In this document: positions 14,968 to 23,459 of the stretch, piece by piece
How the letters are laid out: the number at the start of each line of letters is the position of its first letter
How positions within the stretch are numbered: position 1 is the first letter of the stretch
Assembly (NCBI GenBank): GCA_947178125.1
Contig: CAMWXB010000006.1
Span: 1 to 64,000 of the forward strand
Origin: an uncultured Lachnospiraceae bacterium
GTDB taxonomy: Bacteria > Bacillota > Clostridia > Lachnospirales > Lachnospiraceae
DNA: 64,000 nt
Direction: 5' to 3'
Made by a program: the position numbers and the translations under genes
The notes under the pieces: generated by a model
The model's database searches: none
Seen by the model: only the letters and a program-made list of their open reading frames with translations
What the model was told of the DNA's origin: nothing

Positions 14968-15710
14968 ATACGGATATCAGAAGATTATTGGAGGGCGTCA
15001 GCGATGGAAGTGTTTCTATCGACGATGCGCTTTTGAAACTGAAAGTAAAACCATTTGAAGATATTGGCTACGCCAAAGTCGATATGCACCGGAAACTGCG
15101 TCAGGGAACGGCAGAGGTGATTTACGGTGCGGGAAAAACACCCGAACAGATTATTGGAATTATTGAAACCATGCTGAAAAATGGGCAGAACACCATTCTC
15201 ATTACCCGGCTTACCGAAGAAGCCGCCGCAATCGTCGGAGAAGCCTATTCAATCAATTACCATAAGGATGCCCGCTGCGGTATTCTTGGGCAGGTACCTG
15301 TTCCTGACGGAATCGGTAAGATTGTCGTAGCGACAGGCGGTACAAGCGATATTCCGGTTGCGGAAGAGGCGGCGTTGACAGCCGCCGTTCTTGGGAATGA
15401 AGTTGTCCGATTGTATGATGTCGGTGTTGCCGGGCTTCACCGGACGCTCGCCCATCTTGATGAGATCATGAGCGCCAGCGTGATTATTGCCATTGCGGGG
15501 ATGGAGGGAGCGCTTGCCAGTGTGCTTGGCGGGCTTGCCGATTGCCCGGTCATCGCGGTCCCGACAAGCGTTGGATACGGGGCATCGTTTGGCGGTCTCT
15601 CGGCGCTTTTGGCCATGTTGAACTCCTGTGCCAGCGGGGTATCGGTTGTCAATATCGATAACGGTTTCGGTGCGGGATATCTTGCCAATATGATCAATCA
15701 TATGAATTAA
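14964..15710 (+). CDS. larB: LarB, nicotinic acid adenine dinucleotide carboxylase/hydrolase
   Basis: This 248-residue protein has a PurE/AIR-carboxylase-like C-terminal domain: ATGGTSDIPVAEEA, GVAGLHR, GMEGALASVLGGL and PTSVGYGASFGG. LarB carboxylates the pyridinium ring of NaAD at C5 and hydrolyses the phosphoanhydride, giving the biscarboxylated mononucleotide used by LarE. Cys222 in AMLNSCAS matches Cys221 of the Lactobacillus enzyme, which forms the substrate adduct. The ATG overlaps the larE stop, so translation is coupled. Full length for the family. Confidence 0.95.
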   Translation: MNTDIRRLLEGVSDGSVSIDDALLKLKVKPFEDIGYAKVDMHRKLRQGTAEVIYGAGKTPEQIIGIIETMLKNGQNTILITRLTEEAAAIVGEAYSINYHKDARCGILGQVPVPDGIGKIVVATGGTSDIPVAEEAALTAAVLGNEVVRLYDVGVAGLHRTLAHLDEIMSASVIIAIAGMEGALASVLGGLADCPVIAVPTSVGYGASFGGLSALLAMLNSCASGVSVVNIDNGFGAGYLANMINHMN

Positions 15711-15803
15711 GGGATTAAGAAACACATTTTGTACAATGGAAACCTTCGAAAGCATTGTCTCGTGATTACCTGACCGGAGGAACAGAAAAAAGGAGGCACA
15801 AAA

Positions 15804-17156
15804 TTGCGAACACTATATTTGGACTGCGGAATGGGTGCGGCCGGCGATATGCTGACAGCCGCATTGCTGGAACTGCTGCCTGATTCCGATGAATTTGTAA
15901 AAGAACTCAACGCGCTCGGTATACCCGGCGTACAGTTCCAAAAGGAGCCGTCTGTAAAGTGCGGCATTACAGGAACGCACATGAGCGTAACGGTAAACGG
16001 TGAGGAAGAAGGAAGTCATGACCACAATCATCAGGGCCATGACCATGAGCACAGTCATGATAAGCACGACCACGGTCACGACTGTCATGGGCATGACCAC
16101 AGCCACGGCTGCCATGATGACGACCATGACCATAGCGACGAGTATGACCATAGCCACGAGTATCATAGCGACGAGCATGACCACAGCCACGCCCATCACC
16201 ACCACAGCAGTCTGCATGATATCGAGCATATCATACGGGGGCATCTTTCTCTGTCCGAAAAGGTACAGAATGACGTCATGGCAGTTTACAGGCTGATCGC
16301 AGAGGCGGAAAGCCATGTTCACGGTGTTCCGGTGACGGAAATCCATTTTCATGAAGTGGGAACGATGGATGCGATTGCGGATATCACAGCAGTCTGCATG
16401 CTGATTGACCGTCTGTCTCCAGACGAAATCGTTGTCTCACCTGTCCATGTCGGTAGCGGTCAGGTCAAATGTGCGCATGGCATTCTTCCTGTTCCGGCGC
16501 CTGCTACGGCTCATATCCTGAAAGATGTTCCCATCTATGGCGGAAGCATCCGGGGCGAATTGTGTACGCCTACCGGCGCGGCTTTGCTGAAACATTTTGC
16601 GGCCAGATTTGACAGTATGCCGGCCATGAAAACACAGGCGATTGGCTACGGTATGGGAAAGAAAGATTTTGAAGAAGTGAACTGTGTCAGAGCGATGCTT
16701 GGAGAAACGGACAGCACAGGAGATGAAATCTATGAACTGAGCTGCAATGTGGATGATATGACCGGTGAGGAGGTCGGCTTTGCCGTAGAACGGCTTTTTG
16801 CTGCCGGCGCGCTGGATGTGTATACGATGCCGATCGGCATGAAAAAATCCCGTCCCGGCGTGCTCATTCATATCATGTGCCATAAGGCAGACAGGGAAAC
16901 GATGATTCGAACGGCTTTCAAATATACGACCACCATTGGCATTCGGGAAAGCAGGCTAAACCGTTATGTGCTCGAACGTCATATCGAAACGTGCGAAACA
17001 CCTTACGGCGCGGTCCGCTGTAAAGTTTCATCCGGCTACGGCGTTGAACGCAGAAAGTACGAATATGATGATCTTTCCCGCATTGCATGGGAAAAGGATA
17101 TCAGTATTTCTGAAGCGGCTCATCTTGTAGACGAAGAGGTATCAACAGATGAATAG
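15804..17156 (+). CDS. larC: LarC, nickel insertion cyclometallase, with long His-rich insert
   Basis: This 450-residue protein begins LYLDCGMGAAGDMLTAALL, as LarC does, and has the later motifs EIHFHEVG, VHVGSGQVKCAHG, CTPTGAALLKH and LSCNVDDMTGEE. LarC uses CTP to insert nickel into the dithiolated pincer. Residues 72-134 (16017-16205) are an insertion with 27 histidines, mostly His-Asp pairs, a probable nickel store. In Lactobacillus larC1 and larC2 are joined by a ribosomal frameshift; here the two parts are one continuous frame. The start is TTG 15804 with AGGAGG at 15791-15796. Its end overlaps the ABC binding-protein start by 8 bases. Confidence 0.95.
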   Translation: MRTLYLDCGMGAAGDMLTAALLELLPDSDEFVKELNALGIPGVQFQKEPSVKCGITGTHMSVTVNGEEEGSHDHNHQGHDHEHSHDKHDHGHDCHGHDHSHGCHDDDHDHSDEYDHSHEYHSDEHDHSHAHHHHSSLHDIEHIIRGHLSLSEKVQNDVMAVYRLIAEAESHVHGVPVTEIHFHEVGTMDAIADITAVCMLIDRLSPDEIVVSPVHVGSGQVKCAHGILPVPAPATAHILKDVPIYGGSIRGELCTPTGAALLKHFAARFDSMPAMKTQAIGYGMGKKDFEEVNCVRAMLGETDSTGDEIYELSCNVDDMTGEEVGFAVERLFAAGALDVYTMPIGMKKSRPGVLIHIMCHKADRETMIRTAFKYTTTIGIRESRLNRYVLERHIETCETPYGAVRCKVSSGYGVERRKYEYDDLSRIAWEKDISISEAAHLVDEEVSTDE

Positions 17157-18735
17157 CAAGAGAATATTGTCATCCCTTTTGGCAGCCGTCCTTCTTTTGA
17201 CGATGACGGCCTGCGGTAAGGAGGATACCGCGGGTTCCAGAGACAGTGTGGTGATCGCCATTGGCTCGGAGCCGGAAACGCTCGATCCTACTAAGGGCTG
17301 GGGACACGGCAATTCGCCGATCGTCCAGAGCACACTGGTAAAGTACACTGCCGATTTGACTTTTGAAAACGATCTGGCGACCAGATATGAGCTGTCCGAC
17401 GACGGCCTGACGTGGACATTCACCATCCGCGATGATGCGGTATTTACCGACGGTGAGAAAGTTACAGCCGCCGATGTGGCTTTCACATTGGAAACAGCCA
17501 GGGACGCACAGGGCTCTGTTGACCTGACCTACATGGAAAGCGCCGTTGCGCGGGATGATACAACGGTTGTTATTACGTTGTCCCGGCCTACCTCTATTTT
17601 TCTCAACACGCTTGCGTCCATCGGTATCGTACCCGAACACGCTTACGGTGAGGATTACGGCACAAATCCAATCGGCTCCGGCCCTTACAGGTTTGTTGAG
17701 TGGAAAGCACAGGAACAGATTGTTTTTACCGCCAATGAAGATTACTATGGCGGTGTTCCTGCAATCAAGCAAGTAACGGTTGTCTTTATGTCCGAAGATG
17801 CCGCGCTCGCGGCCGTTCAGGCAGGAGCGGTCGATGTCGCGTATTCTTCGGCCGCCCTTGGCACGACGGCGGTGGAAGGATATCATATGGAAGCGATTCC
17901 TTCTGCTGACAACCGGGGATTCACCCTTCCCGTTTTGCCGAATGAGGGGAAAACTGCGGAAAACGGAGCGCCTATAGGAAATGACGTCACCTGTCATCTT
18001 GAAATACGTCAGGCGATCGCCTATGCGCTCGACCGCCAGCAGATTGCCGATACGGTGCTGAACGGTTTCGGCCGGCCCGCTTACTCTGAAAACGACGGTA
18101 TGCCGTGGAACAATCCCGAAGTAGTGATTGAGACGGATGTTGAATATGCAAAGAAGCTGCTCGCGGATGCCGGATGGGTCGATGCCGATGGGGATGGAAT
18201 CGTTGAAAAGGACGGCCTGAAGGCGGAATTTTCCTGCGTATATCCGTCCGGAGATTTTGTACGTCAGGCTGTTGCCATGGCGGCGGCAGAGCAGGTAAAG
18301 GAAATCGGCATTCAGATCAATGTGGAAGGTACAAGCTGGGATGAAATCATGCAGCGGATGTTTTCCGAAGCTGTGATGATGGGCTGGGGTTCTGCAATCC
18401 CTAATGAAACCTACTACCTGTATCGTTCCGAAGGCGCTCTTTTTGATGACTTTTATAATCCGGAAGGTTATGGGAGCGATGTGACGGATGGTTATCTCAA
18501 TGCGGCTATGGAAGCCCTGACTGTGGAAGAGGCCAATGCAAACTGGCAGAAAGTACAGTGGGACGGCACGACCGGCACCGCCATGCGGGGGGAGTGCCCG
18601 TGGGTATGGATCGTTAATCTGGATCATGTGACCTATGTCCGCGATGGGCTTTCTATCGGTGAGCAGCCGATTCACGGTCATGGACATGGTTTGCCGTTGA
18701 TTCAGAACCTGCAGGAGTGGACTTGGGCGGAATGA
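17149..18735 (+). CDS. NikA-like ABC transporter substrate-binding lipoprotein
   Basis: This 528-residue extracytoplasmic binding protein of the Opp/NikA (SBP_bac_5) family has a lipobox LLLTMTACGK at the N-terminus, then SEPETLDPTKGWG and NPIGSGPYRFVEWK. A HGHGHG stretch lies close to the C-terminus (PIHGHGHGLPL), a plausible metal ligand. ATG 17149 lies within the end of larC in another frame, with GAGG upstream. Translational coupling to larC and the absence of peptidases strongly suggest nickel or a nickel chelate as cargo rather than peptides. The metallophore, if any, is unknown. Confidence 0.88.
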   Translation: MNSKRILSSLLAAVLLLTMTACGKEDTAGSRDSVVIAIGSEPETLDPTKGWGHGNSPIVQSTLVKYTADLTFENDLATRYELSDDGLTWTFTIRDDAVFTDGEKVTAADVAFTLETARDAQGSVDLTYMESAVARDDTTVVITLSRPTSIFLNTLASIGIVPEHAYGEDYGTNPIGSGPYRFVEWKAQEQIVFTANEDYYGGVPAIKQVTVVFMSEDAALAAVQAGAVDVAYSSAALGTTAVEGYHMEAIPSADNRGFTLPVLPNEGKTAENGAPIGNDVTCHLEIRQAIAYALDRQQIADTVLNGFGRPAYSENDGMPWNNPEVVIETDVEYAKKLLADAGWVDADGDGIVEKDGLKAEFSCVYPSGDFVRQAVAMAAAEQVKEIGIQINVEGTSWDEIMQRMFSEAVMMGWGSAIPNETYYLYRSEGALFDDFYNPEGYGSDVTDGYLNAAMEALTVEEANANWQKVQWDGTTGTAMRGECPWVWIVNLDHVTYVRDGLSIGEQPIHGHGHGLPLIQNLQEWTWAE

Positions 18736-18772
18736 TCTTATATCCGCGAAAGACAGTAGAGTGGAGATTGTT

Positions 18773-19768
18773 ATGAAAGGAACGGTTGGGCGTCTGACCC
18801 GCATTTTTGTTATCAATAGTGTCAGGATCCTTACGCTGTTACTGGCGGTAAGCGTGATTACGTTCGTACTGGTCAGTGCGTCGCCAATCGATCCGGTGCG
18901 GCAGTATATCATGGGACTTGGAACAGCTGTTTCTCCTGAGCAGCGGGCGGAAATCGAGGATTACTGGGGTGTGAATGAACCGCCGGTGGAACGTTATTTC
19001 GGCTGGATGTCGGAACTTTTGAAGGGTAATCTGGGAGAATCCGCCCTGTACCGCCGACCTGTTGCGGATATCATCAGAGAACGGTTCTTAAATTCACTGG
19101 CGCTGATGCTGTGCGCATGGGTGCTGTCCGGCGGGATTGGTTTCACGGTTGGATGTGTCATGGGGATGTATCGGGACAGACTGCCGGATAAAATCCTGAA
19201 AAAAGTATGCTATGTGATCAGTTCGATTCCGACGTTTTGGCTCGGACTGGTTTTTCTTCTGGTATTTGCCGTATGGCTGAAATGGTTTCCCATCGGATTT
19301 TCCGGTCCCATTGGCGTTCTCAGGGATGAGGTCACAATTTGGGAGAAACTTTATCATTTGATCCTGCCGGCTTTTACATTGAGCCTCATGTCGTTTGCCA
19401 ATATTGCACTGCATACCCGCCAAAAGCTGGCGGATGTTTTGAACAGCGAATATGTCCTGTTTGCAAGGGCGAGAGGAGAAGGAGGATGGATGATTCTGCG
19501 CCGCCACGGATTGCGGAACATTCTTCTTCCTGCATTGACTTTACAGTTTGCATCCTTTGCGGAATTGTTCGGCGGTTCGGTCATGGCGGAGAATGTGTTC
19601 AGCTATCCAGGGCTTGGCAGTGCGGTATCCGCCGCAGGCTTGAACGCGGATGTGCCGTTACTTCTCGGCGTAACTTTGTTTTCCGCTTTATTTGTCGCTG
19701 TCGGCAATATGACCGCAAATCTGCTTTACGGAATCATTGACCCGCAGATACGGGAGGTGGACGGATGA
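18773..19768 (+). CDS. NikB-like ABC transporter permease
   Basis: This 331-residue membrane permease is of the DppB/NikB type: an N-terminal helix RILTLLLAVSVITFVLVSAS, a periplasmic loop with YWGVNEPPVERYFGWM and GNLGESALY, five further membrane segments, and the EAA-loop region ARARGEGGWMILRRHGLRN. ATG 18773 is favoured over an in-frame GTG at 18761 because GTGGAG lies about 7 bases upstream of it. It overlaps the next permease by 4 bases. It forms the import channel with the next gene. Confidence 0.9.
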   Translation: MKGTVGRLTRIFVINSVRILTLLLAVSVITFVLVSASPIDPVRQYIMGLGTAVSPEQRAEIEDYWGVNEPPVERYFGWMSELLKGNLGESALYRRPVADIIRERFLNSLALMLCAWVLSGGIGFTVGCVMGMYRDRLPDKILKKVCYVISSIPTFWLGLVFLLVFAVWLKWFPIGFSGPIGVLRDEVTIWEKLYHLILPAFTLSLMSFANIALHTRQKLADVLNSEYVLFARARGEGGWMILRRHGLRNILLPALTLQFASFAELFGGSVMAENVFSYPGLGSAVSAAGLNADVPLLLGVTLFSALFVAVGNMTANLLYGIIDPQIREVDG

Positions 19769-20586
19769 GGAAGGTAAACCGCCGTACAAAAGTTGTTATC
19801 CTGACTGTTTTTATGATGGTCATTTTAATTGCAATCTATGCCTTTGGAATGCTGATACCCGATGATGCGGCGGGCAGTTTCCTGCATGCAAAACAGCCGC
19901 CTTCCCTGGCACATCCTTTCGGGACCGATGCGCTTGGACGTGATCTGCTGCTGCGTACTTTCAAGGGAATGAGCGTCAGCATGACGGTAGGGACTGCCGC
20001 TTCTGCAATCAGCGCGGTCTTTGCCGTCTTTGTCGGCGTTGCCGCGGCTGCAGGTTCAAAGCGGGTCGATGCTTTTATCAACTGGGTGATTGATATCGTG
20101 ATGGGTGTTCCGCATACGATTCTCGTGATTCTGATTTCTTTTGCGATGGGACGGGGGTTAAAGGGGCTGCTCGTCGGTATTGCCGCTACGCATTGGTGCA
20201 GTCTTGCACGTCTGATCAGAGGCGAAGTTCTGCAGCTTCGTTCTATGCAGTATGTAGCGGTATCCCGCAAACTCGGAAAATCCGGCAGGTGGATATTGGC
20301 GCATCATCTGCTTCCGCATTTGGGACCTCAATTTTTCGTAGGGCTGGTTCTGATGTTTCCCCATGCAATCCTGCATGAAGCATCCGTCTCATTCCTGGGA
20401 TTTGGCCTGCCGCCTGAACAGCCCGCTATCGGCATGATTCTTTCAGAAAGCATGCGGTATATCGGGGCAGGGATGTGGTGGCCTGCGGTGCTGCCCGGAC
20501 TTACACTCGTGCTGATCGTTCTGCTGATAGATAAACTGGGAGATAACCTGCGGATGGTCATGGACCCTTACAGTGCACAGGAATAA
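19765..20586 (+). CDS. NikC-like ABC transporter permease
   Basis: This 273-residue permease is of the DppC/NikC type with an N-terminal transmembrane helix, AHPFGTDALGRDLLLRT (the family GTDxxGRDxxSR motif), and the EAA-like loop VSRKLGKSGRWILAHHLLPH. It starts at an ATGA overlap with the preceding permease and ends 8 bases before the first ATPase. With the upstream permease it should form the heterodimeric channel. Confidence 0.9.
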   Translation: MRKVNRRTKVVILTVFMMVILIAIYAFGMLIPDDAAGSFLHAKQPPSLAHPFGTDALGRDLLLRTFKGMSVSMTVGTAASAISAVFAVFVGVAAAAGSKRVDAFINWVIDIVMGVPHTILVILISFAMGRGLKGLLVGIAATHWCSLARLIRGEVLQLRSMQYVAVSRKLGKSGRWILAHHLLPHLGPQFFVGLVLMFPHAILHEASVSFLGFGLPPEQPAIGMILSESMRYIGAGMWWPAVLPGLTLVLIVLLIDKLGDNLRMVMDPYSAQE

Positions 20587-20594
20587 GGAGCATT

Positions 20595-21530
20595 ATGGAG
20601 CAAAAAAAGGAAACTTTACTGGAAATTCATGATTTGTCCGTTTCTTTCCGCATGTATGATCACGGTCTGGAACAGACGGAGCTGGAAGTCATTTCCGACC
20701 TGTATCTGACTGTATATCCGGGGGAAATCGTTGCGGTCGCCGGTTCTTCCGGCTCGGGAAAAAGCCTGCTGGCTTCAGCCATCTTAGGGATTCTGCCGGG
20801 AAATGCCGCGGTGCATGGGCATCTGCACTATAAGGGGCAGGAATTGACGAAGGAACGGCAGGAACGGCTTCGGGGAACGGAAATTGCCCTTGTACCGCAG
20901 TCGGTGGCATTTCTCGACCCCTTGATGAAGGTAGGTGCACAGGCGGATGGGCACCGAAAGCCTTTTCCGACAGACAGACGAAAAAAGCTTTTTGAACGTT
21001 TAGGACTGCCGGACAATACGGAACGGCTCTATCCGTTCCAGCTTTCCGGTGGTATGGCGAGGCGTGTCCTGGTATCTACCGCCTTGCTCACAGATGCGGA
21101 GCTTGTGATCGCGGACGAGCCGACGCCCGGCATGAGTCTCGAACAGGCGCTCGAGGCACTGCGGATGTTCCGTGAGATGGCGGACAATGGAAAAGCGGTC
21201 ATTCTGATCACGCATGACATAGATTTGGCAGTCGAATTTGCCGACAGAGTTGCTGTTTTTTATGCGGGAACCACTGTGGAAACGGCTCTGGCACCCGATT
21301 TCCAAAAGGGTCCCGATGCGCTGCGGCATCCTTATTCCCAGGCTTTGTGGAGAGCATTGCCGCAGAATGGATTTACTCCCATTGCCGGATTTCAGCCTTA
21401 CGCCGGTGCGCTGCCGGCGGGCTGTCTGTTTGCGCCGCGCTGTCCACACAAAACAGAGCAATGTACGAATGCCGTACCGCCCGTGCGCGAAATCAGAGGC
21501 GGTGAAGTGAGGTGTTATTATGGCGCTTGA
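20595..21530 (+). CDS. NikD-like ABC transporter ATPase
   Basis: This 311-residue ATPase has Walker A GSSGSGKS, signature LSGGMARR and Walker B LVIADEP, followed by the His switch ITHDID. The C-terminal extension has CLFAPRCPHKTEQC, the Opp/Dpp-type cysteine motif known to bind an Fe-S cluster in some family members. It overlaps the next ATPase by 11 bases. Confidence 0.9.
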   Translation: MEQKKETLLEIHDLSVSFRMYDHGLEQTELEVISDLYLTVYPGEIVAVAGSSGSGKSLLASAILGILPGNAAVHGHLHYKGQELTKERQERLRGTEIALVPQSVAFLDPLMKVGAQADGHRKPFPTDRRKKLFERLGLPDNTERLYPFQLSGGMARRVLVSTALLTDAELVIADEPTPGMSLEQALEALRMFREMADNGKAVILITHDIDLAVEFADRVAVFYAGTTVETALAPDFQKGPDALRHPYSQALWRALPQNGFTPIAGFQPYAGALPAGCLFAPRCPHKTEQCTNAVPPVREIRGGEVRCYYGA

Positions 21531-22131
21531 AGCGAAGAATGTTTTTTTCCGGTATGGCAGAAAGCAGCCCTGGATTCTGGAGGACTGTACGCTGAAGATT
21601 GATAAAGGCGAGCGTTTGGCAGTATCTGCGCCAAGCGGTTATGGAAAAACGACGCTTGCCCTGCTTCTGGCAGGCTATCTGAAACCGGCAAAAGGGGAAA
21701 TCCTGCTGGATGATAAGCCGCTGCCCACAAAGGGTATCTGTCCCGTCCAGCTGATCTTCCAGCACCCGGAGAAAGCGATCAATCCCCGCTGGAGGCTGAG
21801 ACGCGTATTGGAGGAAAGCGGTAAGCTTCGGGAGGATATGTTGGATGCCTTTGGGATTGAGCGGGCATGGCTTGACAGATTTCCGCGGGAACTGTCCGGC
21901 GGTGAACTGCAAAGATTCTGCGTGGCGAGAGCATTGATGAGCGGTGCTGATTATCTCATATGTGATGAGATCAGCACGATGTTAGATGTGATCACACAGG
22001 CGCAGATATGGAATGTCGTGCTGGCGGAAGCGGAAAAACACAATATGGGAATCATTGCAGTTACGCACAATCAACATCTTGCGGCAAGGATTGCGGCAAG
22101 AACAATCGATCTGTCTGAAAATTTCAAATAA
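21520..22131 (+). CDS. NikE-like ABC transporter ATPase (short)
   Basis: This 203-residue ATPase has Walker A APSGYGKTT, signature LSGGELQRF, Walker B YLICDEIS and switch VTHNQH. It is shorter than most OppF/NikE proteins because the C-terminal oligopeptide-transporter extension is absent, as in several NikE proteins. It is the last gene of the larE-larB-larC-nik run; the promoter of the SDR remnant starts inside its last codons. Confidence 0.9.
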   Translation: MALEAKNVFFRYGRKQPWILEDCTLKIDKGERLAVSAPSGYGKTTLALLLAGYLKPAKGEILLDDKPLPTKGICPVQLIFQHPEKAINPRWRLRRVLEESGKLREDMLDAFGIERAWLDRFPRELSGGELQRFCVARALMSGADYLICDEISTMLDVITQAQIWNVVLAEAEKHNMGIIAVTHNQHLAARIAARTIDLSENFK

Positions 22132-22193
22132 GTTTTTCTTATAACAAATCCCCTGAAAGTGAAATTGCTTTGAAGCAGAGTGATTTATATAAT
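22128..22193 (+). promoter_or_regulatory. Promoter with LysR-type dyad, SDR remnant
   Basis: ATAAG-TTTTT-CTTAT (22128-22142), CTGAAAG upstream of the -35, TTGCTT (22165-22170), 17-base spacer and TATAAT (22188-22193). Every element has the same spacing as in the promoter at 11398-11463, and much of the intervening sequence is shared (TGAAATTGCTTT versus AGAAATTGCTTT). The promoter is intact although the gene behind it is broken. Confidence 0.7.
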
Positions 22194-22245
22194 CATTTTA
22201 AGAAATGTGGATACGACAGAAAAAAATGAAGGAGGAAGGTTTGGA

Positions 22246-22487
22246 ATGCAAAAAGATGTAATGATTTTGACAGGGGCAGGACAGATTGGCATGGCAATCG
22301 CGCGCCGGATGGGTTACGGAATGAAAATCGTGATTGGCGATAAAAAGCCGGAGAACGCACAGGCCATTGCGGAGATTATGAACAATGCAGGTTTTGATGC
22401 GGCGCGTTCATTACCGGTGCGGATTTTCTGATCGACGGCGGTGCGACTGCATCCTATTTTTACGGTCCGCTAAAGCCGGAGGCATAA
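22246..22487 (+). pseudogene. Short-chain dehydrogenase/reductase remnant, internal deletion
   Basis: The first about 50 codons read MQKDVMILTGAGQIGMAIAR then KIVIGDKKPENAQAIAE, the NAD(P)-binding TGxxxxIG start of an SDR, ending NNAGFDA. A different frame then reads AFITGADFLIDGGATASYFY and ends at 22487, the usual SDR C-terminus. About 200 codons, including the YxxxK catalytic motif, are missing and the junction near 22400 is out of frame. A good GGAGG site lies before the ATG and a LysR-type promoter lies upstream, so the loss is recent. The tail overlaps the end of the convergent LysR gene. Confidence 0.8.
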
Positions 22488-23309
22488 TTTACTGCGATTC
22501 TTCCTGTGGCAGACCAGATAATAGCTGACATGAAACTCGGGGTCTGTGATCGGTACCGTTACACGGTCTGCGGCAGGTGAGCCGCAGGAGAAAGAATTAC
22601 AGAAATAGTCGCTCGTAAAAACAGGCATCGTAGAATTTTCAATCAATTCCACAAAAGTATACCGCTCTGTCTGGACGAGAAAACGGGAATCGGGCATTTT
22701 CTCAACGACCAGATCATGCCAGAAGCCGATATCCTGGAATAAGAGCATATTTTCCCCATTCATTTCGGAAACGCTTAAAGATTTTCTGCGGGCAAAGCGG
22801 TGTCGTTTCGGGAGAAGGAAAGACAGATGTTCTTCTCTCCATTTCTGGCTGAACAGATCGTCATCTTGCGGACAGAAAGGAAGCAGCACAAAGTGATAGG
22901 TATCGTTTTTTACCCCGTCAAGGAGCCGGGATATGGCTCTGGTCTCTGACGAGACGGCCGCCGCCGGGAAGGTGTCGGTAATACGCCGTATCAGTTCCGG
23001 CAGATGGACAGGCGTGCACGTTCCGATCATAATGGTCTTGTTCTTCCGATCGAAGTCACGGGCCCGCCAGAGCATATTTTCGGTCTGTTTCAGCAACATT
23101 TCCGCATCTTCCGCGGCCAGAAGCCCGGTTTCATTAAGTGAAATACGGTTTTTGGTGCGGTTGAACAGGGGGACTTCAAAGCATTCTTCTAATTTCTGCA
23201 TATTTCTTGTCAGCGTAGGCTGGGAAATATTCATTTTTTCTGCTGTTTCACGCAGGGTTCCGGTTCGGTAGAAAGCAACGAACTGCTCCAGAATATGATA
23301 ATCGACCAT
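22470..23309 (-). CDS. LysR family transcriptional regulator
   Basis: This 279-residue LysR regulator has an HTH region from MVDYHILEQFVAFYRTGTLR through ETAEKMNISQPTLTRNMQKLE. The C-terminus (HVSYYLVCHRKNRSKLCLRL) is slightly short and lies over the SDR remnant, so the same deletion may have trimmed it. GGAGCGG precedes the ATG. It is divergent from an EFR1-type ferredoxin remnant, with a perfect 9-bp dyad between them that is likely its autoregulatory site. Confidence 0.88.
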   Translation of the reverse strand: MVDYHILEQFVAFYRTGTLRETAEKMNISQPTLTRNMQKLEECFEVPLFNRTKNRISLNETGLLAAEDAEMLLKQTENMLWRARDFDRKNKTIMIGTCTPVHLPELIRRITDTFPAAAVSSETRAISRLLDGVKNDTYHFVLLPFCPQDDDLFSQKWREEHLSFLLPKRHRFARRKSLSVSEMNGENMLLFQDIGFWHDLVVEKMPDSRFLVQTERYTFVELIENSTMPVFTSDYFCNSFSCGSPAADRVTVPITDPEFHVSYYLVCHRKNRSKLCLRL

Positions 23310-23368
23310 ACAGATTTCCGCTCCTTTTTGAAGAAATTATAACAGGGAAAAAAGAGAAAGTAAAGATT

Positions 23369-23391
23369 CAGATTTCATATTGTGAAATCTG
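23369..23391. promoter_or_regulatory. Perfect 9-bp inverted repeat, LysR operator candidate
   Basis: CAGATTTCA (23369-23377), spacer TATTG, TGAAATCTG (23383-23391). It contains the T-N11-A arrangement of LysR boxes and lies 60 bases upstream of the divergent LysR gene at 23309. Confidence 0.6.
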
Positions 23392-23459
23392 GATTGCAAA
23401 ACTGGCATTGTACAAAACGGAAAATCCGCAATACAATGATCACAGAACGAAAGAAGGGC

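Noticed and set aside
16018-16205. Tandem DNA repeat or CRISPR-like array
   Set aside because: The periodicity is due to His-Asp codons in LarC and is in frame with conserved LarC sequence on both sides.
17170-18912. 580-codon open frame antisense to the NikA-like gene
   Set aside because: It mirrors the codon pattern of a well-supported sense gene, has no domain or ribosome binding site, and is explained by GC-rich third positions on the sense strand.
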